Origin: Nitrospirillum viridazoti CBAmc
GTDB taxonomy: Bacteria; Pseudomonadota; Alphaproteobacteria; Azospirillales; Azospirillaceae
Assembly: GCF_000730165.1 (NCBI RefSeq)
Contig: NZ_CP022111.1
Span: 1,240,001 to 1,304,000, forward strand
Reading direction: 5' to 3'
DNA: 64,000 nucleotides
Positions 59,550-64,000 of the stretch are shown one piece after another. The notes under the pieces were generated by a model. That model was not told the DNA's origin and searched no databases. It was given only the letters and a program-made list of their open reading frames with translations. The position numbers and the translations under genes are program-made. Within the stretch, counting starts at the first letter, position 1; each line of letters opens with the position of its first letter.

Positions 59550-59569
59550 ATCGTGTTTATATCGCGCCC

Positions 59570-60187
59570 ATGATCGCCAAGCCCCACAGCATCGACGTGC
59601 GCCAGCACATCCTCGACACCGCCCAGCGCATCATCGGCGGCAAGGGGTTCGCTGCGGTTGGGCTGAACGAGATCCTGGGCGCCGCCAATGTGCCCAAGGG
59701 ATCGTTCTACCACTACTTCGAGTCCAAGGACGCCTTCGGCACGGCCCTGCTGGAGAGCTATTTCGAGACCTATCTGGCTGACCTGGACCGGCAGCTGTCG
59801 GCCCCGGGCCGGCCGGTGGTCGATCGCATGCTGGCCTACTGGCAAAATTGGATCGACACCCAGGGCGACTGCGACGCCGAGGGCAAGTGCCTGGCGGTGA
59901 AGCTGGGGGCCGAGGTTGCCGACCTGTCGGAAGCGATGCGCGCCGTGCTGGATCGCGGCACCAAGGCCATCATCAAGCGCCTGGGCCAGGCGCTGGAGGA
60001 CGGCATGGCCGACGGCTCGCTGAAGGTCGCAGGATACGCCTGCCCCACGGCGGAAACCCTGTACCAGACCTGGCTGGGCGCCAGCCTGATGGCCAAGATT
60101 TCCCGCAGCCCCGCCCCGCTGGAGGCCGCCATGCGCGCCACCCGCATCATGCTGCACCTGGACACTCCCTGTAGCCCCCATCCGTAA
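59570..60187 (+). CDS. nemR: TetR-family repressor, NemR-like electrophile sensor
   Basis: A 205-residue TetR protein. The DNA-binding helices are ILDTAQRIIGGKGFAAVGLNEILGAANVPKGSFYHYFESKDAF (residues 14-56). Cysteines are Cys101, Cys107, Cys158 and Cys201; Cys107 lies in KCLAVKLGAE and Lys176 in LMAKI, the positions of the Cys106 and Lys175 that form the redox sensor in E. coli NemR (position match, not proof). Start at 59570 is after the operator; the upstream ATG at 59528 would precede it. It likely represses itself and the three genes that follow. Confidence 0.87.
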   Translation: MIAKPHSIDVRQHILDTAQRIIGGKGFAAVGLNEILGAANVPKGSFYHYFESKDAFGTALLESYFETYLADLDRQLSAPGRPVVDRMLAYWQNWIDTQGDCDAEGKCLAVKLGAEVADLSEAMRAVLDRGTKAIIKRLGQALEDGMADGSLKVAGYACPTAETLYQTWLGASLMAKISRSPAPLEAAMRATRIMLHLDTPCSPHP

Positions 60188-60249
60188 CCACCGGCCTGAC
60201 GGCGCGCCTTTCGCCGCTGATCAGGACGGCGTTTTCGTGACCAAACAAC

Positions 60250-60264
60250 TAGACGACCGGTCTA
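60250..60264. promoter_or_regulatory. NemR-type operator 2, upstream of the DJ-1/OYE/ABM genes
   Basis: TAGACGACCGGTCTA: same 5-bp arms as operator 1 and a C in place of T in the spacer. It lies 35 bp before the start at 60299, in position to overlap the promoter. Confidence 0.82.
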
Positions 60265-60298
60265 TTCAGGCCCATTGAACCTAAAGGAAGCGCAGATC

Positions 60299-60979
60299 AT
60301 GAACATCCTGATGGTGCTGACCTCTCACGACCAGCTGGGCGACACCGGTGCCAAGACCGGCTTCTGGCTGGAAGAACTCGCCGCGCCCTACTACGCCTTC
60401 AAGGACGCTGGCGCGACGGTCACGCTGGCCTCGCCCCAGGGCGGCCAGCCGCCGCTGGACCCCAAGAGCGCCGACCCGGCCTTCCAGACCGACACCACCC
60501 GCCGCTTCGAGGCGGACGCCGAGGCCGGCCAGGCCCTTGCCCATACCCGCGTGCTGGCCGAGGTCGGGCATGAGGGCTACGATGCCGTGTTCTATCCCGG
60601 CGGCCATGGCCCCCTTTGGGATTTGGCCAACGACGCCCATTCCATCCGCCTGATCGAGAGCACCCTAGCGGCGGGCAAGCCGGTCGCCCTGGTCTGCCAC
60701 GCCCCCGGCGTGCTGCGCGACGTGAAGGCAACGGACGGCACGCCCCTGGTGAAGGGCAGGCGGGTCACCGGCTTCACCAACAGCGAGGAAGAGGCCGTGG
60801 GCCTGACCCAGGTCGTCCCCTTCCTGGTGGAGGATGTGCTGAAAGCCAACGGCGGGCTCTATTCCCGCACCGGCGACTGGCAGCCCCATGCCGTCCAGGA
60901 CGGCCTGCTGATCACCGGCCAGAACCCGGCCTCGTCCGAAAAGACGGCGGAGTTGTTGCTGGCGGCGCTCCGCCGCTGA
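60299..60979 (+). CDS. DJ-1/PfpI family protein (type 1 glutamine amidotransferase-like)
   Basis: A 226-residue class I glutamine-amidotransferase-like fold: nucleophile Cys133 with His134 in ALVCHAPGVL, acidic Glu25/Glu26 in WLEELAAPYYAF and FYPGGHGPLWDL. This is the HSP31/YhbO-like group that can act as glyoxalase III or protein deglycase. AGGAAG lies upstream. Sits first after operator 2, fitting detoxification of methylglyoxal and reactive carbonyls. Confidence 0.9.
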   Translation: MNILMVLTSHDQLGDTGAKTGFWLEELAAPYYAFKDAGATVTLASPQGGQPPLDPKSADPAFQTDTTRRFEADAEAGQALAHTRVLAEVGHEGYDAVFYPGGHGPLWDLANDAHSIRLIESTLAAGKPVALVCHAPGVLRDVKATDGTPLVKGRRVTGFTNSEEEAVGLTQVVPFLVEDVLKANGGLYSRTGDWQPHAVQDGLLITGQNPASSEKTAELLLAALRR

Positions 60980-61026
60980 CCCCCCACGTCCAATCCCATA
61001 CCTTTCCATTTCATCCGGAGTTTCGC

Positions 61027-62127
61027 ATGCCCACCTTGTTCGATCCGCTGAAGATCAAAGACGTCGTGTTGCGCAACCGCATCGCCGTGCCGCCGATGTG
61101 CCAGTACAGCGCCACCGACGGCCTGCCCAACGACTGGCACCTCAGCCATTACGCCGGCCTGGCCCGGGGCGGCGCCGGCCTGGTGGTGGTGGAGGCCACC
61201 GCCGTGGCGCCGGAAGGCCGCATCACCCCGGCCTGCACCGGCCTGTGGAACGACGCCCAGGCCCAGGCCTTCGTGCCCATCGTCCGCGCCATCAAGGCGG
61301 CCGGGTCCGTGCCCGGCATCCAGATCGGCCATGCGGGCCGCAAGGCCAGCGCCAACCGCCCCTGGGAGGGCGACGACCACATCGCCGAGGGCGATCCGCG
61401 TGCCTGGGACACCATCGCCCCGTCGGCCGTCGCCTTCGGCGGCACCCTGCCCAAGGTGCCGAAGGCCATGACCCTGGACGACATCGCCCGGGTGCGCGAG
61501 GACTTCGTGGCCGCCGCCAAGCGTGCCCGCGACGCCGGCTTCGAATGGCTGGAACTGCACTTCGCCCACGGCTATCTGGCCCAGAGCTTCTTCAATCGCG
61601 ACGCCAATCAGCGCACCGACCAGTATGGCGGCAGTGCGGAGAACCGGGGCCGTTTCCTGGTGGAGACGCTGGCCGCCGTGCGCCAGGTGTGGCCGGAGCC
61701 CCTGCCCCTGACCGCCCGCTTCGGCGTCATCGAGTATGACGGCCGGGACGAGGAGACGCTGGCCGAGTCCATCGCCCTGACCCGCCGCTTCCGCCAGGAA
61801 GGGCTGGACCTGCTGAGCGTCAGCGTCGGCTTCTCCACGCCCAAGGGCAACGTGCCGTGGGGGCCCGCCTTCCTGGCACCGGTCGCCGCCCGCGTGCGCA
61901 AGGAGGCCGGCATCCCCGTCTCCTCCGCCTGGGGCTTCGCCAACCCCGAGGTGGCCGACCGCGTGGTGCGAGAGGAGCAGCTGGACCAGGTGCTGATCGG
62001 CCGCAACCATCTGGCCAACCCGCATTGGCCCTATGCCGCCGCCCTGAAGCTGGGCGTGGAGCGCCCGGCCTGGGTGCTGCCCGCCCCCTACGCCCACTGG
62101 CTGCAACGCTACGCCGTCGAAGCTTAA
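61027..62127 (+). CDS. Old yellow enzyme family NADH:flavin oxidoreductase (XenA/YqjM-like)
   Basis: A 366-residue FMN TIM barrel. Cys25 in PPMCQYSAT is the flavin-tuning cysteine of the thermophilic-like XenA/YqjM subgroup; IQIGHAGRKAS, ELHFAHGYLAQSFFN and RTDQYGGSAENRGRF are the family motifs. It reduces activated C=C bonds of enones, quinones and maleimides. Located between the DJ-1 and ABM genes under operator 2, the counterpart of NemA in E. coli. Confidence 0.93.
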   Translation: MPTLFDPLKIKDVVLRNRIAVPPMCQYSATDGLPNDWHLSHYAGLARGGAGLVVVEATAVAPEGRITPACTGLWNDAQAQAFVPIVRAIKAAGSVPGIQIGHAGRKASANRPWEGDDHIAEGDPRAWDTIAPSAVAFGGTLPKVPKAMTLDDIARVREDFVAAAKRARDAGFEWLELHFAHGYLAQSFFNRDANQRTDQYGGSAENRGRFLVETLAAVRQVWPEPLPLTARFGVIEYDGRDEETLAESIALTRRFRQEGLDLLSVSVGFSTPKGNVPWGPAFLAPVAARVRKEAGIPVSSAWGFANPEVADRVVREEQLDQVLIGRNHLANPHWPYAAALKLGVERPAWVLPAPYAHWLQRYAVEA

Positions 62128-62139
62128 GGAGAATTCTTA

Positions 62140-62439
62140 ATGACTATTGCATTGATCGCCACCGTGACGCCTAAGCCCGAGGCCGTGGACAAGGTCGAAG
62201 CGCTGATGCGCGAACTGACCGGCCATTCGCGGACCGAGCTGGGCGCCCGCCGCTACGACCTGTTCCGTGGCACCGACGCCACGGTCCGCTTCCACGTGTT
62301 CGAGATCTATGCCGACGAGGCGGCCGTCGAGGCCCACCGCACCAGCCCGCACTACACGGCCTTCCGCGCGGCGGTGGGCGACCTGCTGGCAGAGGCGCCG
62401 GTGGTGGTCTCCGCCACCCCGGTTGACACGGCGGAATAA
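62140..62439 (+). CDS. Antibiotic biosynthesis monooxygenase (ABM) domain protein, putative quinol monooxygenase
   Basis: A 99-residue ferredoxin-like ABM protein: ATVTPKPEAVDKVEALMRELTGHSRTELGARRYDLFRG, FEIYADEAAVEAHRTSPHYTAF. Similar to YgiN, which acts on quinols such as menadiol. AGGAG precedes the ATG. Last gene of the operon; a hairpin follows. Confidence 0.87.
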   Translation: MTIALIATVTPKPEAVDKVEALMRELTGHSRTELGARRYDLFRGTDATVRFHVFEIYADEAAVEAHRTSPHYTAFRAAVGDLLAEAPVVVSATPVDTAE

Positions 62440-62445
62440 GCACCA

Positions 62446-62484
62446 GGGGATCGCGGCGGCCGGATCTTGGCCGTCGCGATCCCC
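62446..62484 (+). terminator. Hairpin terminator after the ABM gene
   Basis: GGGGATCGCG (62446-62455) pairs exactly with CGCGATCCCC (62475-62484), with an inner GGCC/GGCC stem. Strong stem, no clear T-run. Confidence 0.6.
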
Positions 62485-62563
62485 ACCATGCGCCAATAGG
62501 GGAACTTTCCGGTAAGATGGCGCCGTCATCGGCGCCACGGCGTCATTCTATGGAAAGCACCCC

Positions 62564-62941
62564 ATGGGCATCACCCTGCGGCACCTGGACGGCCGCTATG
62601 CCATCGTCCAGTTCCCACCCGACACCCCTGTCCCCAGCTGGTGGGAGGGCGACGGCTTCACCGCCCTGGCCCGGGATGATGAGGAACTATCGCTGATCTG
62701 CCGGGAAGAGCGGGTGCCGCAAGACGTGAAGGCCGACCGCGACTGGGTGTGCCTGAAGTTCATCGGCCCCTTCGCCTTCGACCAGGCGGGCATCCTGCTG
62801 TCCGTCATCCGCCCGTTGTCGGAGGATGGCATCGGCGTCTTCGTCACCTCCACCTTCAACACCGACCATCTCATGATCAAGGCGGAGAACCGGGACCGCA
62901 CCCTGTCCCTGCTGAGAGCGGCGGGGCATAGCGTATCATAA
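62564..62941 (+). CDS. ACT-domain-containing protein
   Basis: A 125-residue protein with the double-ACT-like layout of the ACT_7 group: WVCLKFIGPFAFDQAGILLSVIRPLSEDGIGVFVTSTFNTDHLMIKAENRDRTLSLL. ACT domains bind amino acids; this small stand-alone type has no assigned role. The upstream terminator separates it from the NemR-type operon. Confidence 0.75.
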   Translation: MGITLRHLDGRYAIVQFPPDTPVPSWWEGDGFTALARDDEELSLICREERVPQDVKADRDWVCLKFIGPFAFDQAGILLSVIRPLSEDGIGVFVTSTFNTDHLMIKAENRDRTLSLLRAAGHSVS

Positions 62942-62983
62942 CATGACACAGTTCCACTTGTTATGTGTATCGTTTCATGATAC
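62941..62983. promoter_or_regulatory. Candidate HigBA operator region
   Basis: ACATGACA (62941-62948) and TGTTATGT (62959-62966) are complementary at 7 of 8 positions, and GTATC (62967-62971) faces GATAC (62979-62983). GTATCAT also occurs at 62933. They lie just before higB, where HigA is expected to bind. Confidence 0.5.
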
Positions 62984-63013
62984 GTGAATAATCTCAATGA
63001 ATGACTGGTTGCG

Positions 63014-63295
63014 ATGATTAAAAGCACCAAGGGCAAGATCAGTGAGGCGGTGCTCACGGGCACGTTGACGAAAGGTTTTCCTGCGGACTTGGTGCGCGCG
63101 GCGCAGCGGAAATTGGCGATCCTTCACGCGGCGACCACCGTGGACGATCTGCGCGTTCCGCCCGGCAATCGCTTGGAAAAGCTGTCGGGAGACCGTGAAG
63201 GCCAGCATTCCATCCGCATCAACGATCAATGGCGCGTGTGTTTCCGCTGGGACGGCCAAGATGCCCATGATGTTGAAATCGTCGATTATCATTGA
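63014..63295 (+). CDS. higB: HigB-type toxin (RelE superfamily mRNA endoribonuclease)
   Basis: A 93-residue RelE-fold protein: LVRAAQRKLAILHAATTVDDLRVPPGNRLEKLSGDREGQHSIRINDQWRVCFRW, the HigB/plasmid-maintenance-killer pattern (RIN-QWRVCF). It cleaves mRNA on the ribosome. The toxin comes before the antitoxin, as usual for higBA. Confidence 0.92.
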   Translation: MIKSTKGKISEAVLTGTLTKGFPADLVRAAQRKLAILHAATTVDDLRVPPGNRLEKLSGDREGQHSIRINDQWRVCFRWDGQDAHDVEIVDYH

Positions 63296-63307
63296 ACGGA
63301 GGCACCT

Positions 63308-63616
63308 GTGACCATCGATGCCCTGATCGCCATGCGCCCCGTCCATCCCGGCGAAGTCCTACGGGAGGAGTTCATGGAGCCCCTGGGCCTGACAGCGGGC
63401 AAGATCGCCAAGGCCTGCGGCGTGCCCCGCACACGGATCGAACGGGTGGCGAGCGAACAGACGGAAATGACGGCCGATACCGCCCTGCGCCTGGCCAAGG
63501 CGCTGGGCACCACGGCGCAGTTCTGGCTGAACCTGCAGACCACGCACAACCTGGCCCGCGCCCATCAGAGCGTAGACCTGTCGGCCGTGCAGGTGTTGCA
63601 CCACGCTGCGGAATAA
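63308..63616 (+). CDS. higA: HigA-type antitoxin (XRE helix-turn-helix)
   Basis: A 102-residue XRE-family antitoxin: RPVHPGEVLREEFMEPLGLTAGKIAKACGVPRTRIERVASEQTEMTADTALRLAKALGTTAQFWLNLQ. GTG start at 63308 has GGAGG 5 nt upstream; ATG at 63332 would lose the N-terminus. Confidence 0.92.
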   Translation: MTIDALIAMRPVHPGEVLREEFMEPLGLTAGKIAKACGVPRTRIERVASEQTEMTADTALRLAKALGTTAQFWLNLQTTHNLARAHQSVDLSAVQVLHHAAE

Positions 63617-63651
63617 AAATTTGGCCGGACGCCCTTGCGAGCGCCCGGCCA
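63617..63651 (-). terminator. Rho-independent terminator of etfA
   Basis: Stem of TGGCCGGACGC (63622-63632) and GCGCCCGGCCA (63641-63651) with one mismatch; read on the minus strand it is followed by AAATTTTTATT. It lies 28 bp after the etfA stop. Confidence 0.8.
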
Positions 63652-63678
63652 GTTCACGGTGTTATTCCTTGAAAAGGC

Positions 63679-64000
63679 TCAGACCTCGGCGGTCAGTTCC
63701 GGCACGGCCTTGAACAGGTCGGCGACCAGGCCGTAGTCGGCGATCTGGAAGATCGGCGCCTCTTCGTCCTTGTTGATGGCGACGATGACCTTGCTGTCCT
63801 TCATGCCGGCCAGGTGCTGGATGGCGCCCGAGATGCCGACAGCGATGTACAGCTCCGGCGCCACGATCTTGCCTGTCTGCCCGACCTGGTAGTCGTTGGG
63901 CACGAAGCCGGCGTCCACCGCCGCGCGGGATGCGCCCACGGCCGCCCCCAGCTTGTCGGCCAGGGCCTCCAGCAGGGGGAAGTTGTCGCCCGACTGCATG
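63679..64000 (-). CDS. etfA: Electron transfer flavoprotein alpha subunit (C-terminal part, cut by window edge)
   Basis: The 106 visible residues are the FAD-binding end of Etf[85 protein letters not shown]. It passes electrons from acyl-CoA dehydrogenases to ETF-ubiquinone oxidoreductase. The gene continues beyond 64000; the apparent ATG at 63999 is internal. Confidence 0.95.
   Translation of the reverse strand, partial: MQSGDNFPLLEALADKLGAAVGASRAAVDAGFVPNDYQVGQTGKIVAPELYIAVGISGAIQHLAGMKDSKVIVAINKDEEAPIFQIADYGLVADLFKAVPELTAEV

Overview
This is a GC-rich window (clearly above 60% G+C) that looks like chromosome, or a large replicon, of a free-living alphaproteobacterium. TonB-dependent receptors, a cyoABCD bo3 oxidase, a selenocysteine formate dehydrogenase-N, a SapC-family protein and several MDR/LysR pairs occur together. 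That mix would suit a Rhodospirillales/Azospirillaceae-type organism, but the assignment is a guess from gene content. No rRNA, CRISPR array, integrase or complete insertion sequence was seen.

Layout. 1-4132: LysR regulator (cut by the window edge) divergent from an MDR oxidoreductase, then a four-rhodanese protein paired with a thiol dioxygenase. 4271-4926: VapBC. 4994-9358: TonB receptor, a small unknown gene, and an ECF41-type sigma factor with its AhpD/CMD partner; a near-perfect ECF41 promoter (TGTCACA-N17-CGTC) precedes the pair. 9297-9889: repeat-rich noncoding block. 9890-18389: sulfonate/organosulfur cluster with ABC permease, ATPase with a His-rich tail, acyl-CoA-dehydrogenase-like flavoenzyme, SsuD-like monooxygenase, D-2-hydroxyacid dehydrogenase and two substrate-binding proteins; a hydrolase-OsmC fusion gene lies inside it on the other strand. 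18588-28075: class II aldolase, esterase, LysR, a second TonB receptor, a frameshifted NtaA/SnaA-type monooxygenase, SapC, a 39-residue membrane peptide gene and a beta-barrel protein.

28193-43923 is a selenium block: selA-selB-selC (tRNA-Sec with UCA anticodon), selD, a CTCC-motif permease, and the fdn operon (alpha, beta, gamma, fdhE). The alpha gene is interrupted by an in-frame UGA followed by a SECIS hairpin with an AGUCU loop, so it is one selenoprotein and not two broken genes. A low-GC beta-propeller gene sits next to selC.

44338-51535: ogt and alkB, two direct-reversal alkylation repair genes, flank an RND tripartite efflux operon. 51720-57878: cyoABCD and a hybrid histidine kinase. 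57900-62439: methylmalonyl-CoA epimerase, an MDR oxidoreductase, and a NemR-type electrophile-response unit: TetR regulator, DJ-1/PfpI protein, old yellow enzyme and ABM monooxygenase, with two 15-bp TAGAC-N5-GTCTA operators. 62564-64000: ACT-domain protein, HigBA, and the 3' end of etfA.

Together the genes describe sulfur scavenging, selenium-dependent formate oxidation, aerobic respiration and defence against electrophiles and alkylating agents.
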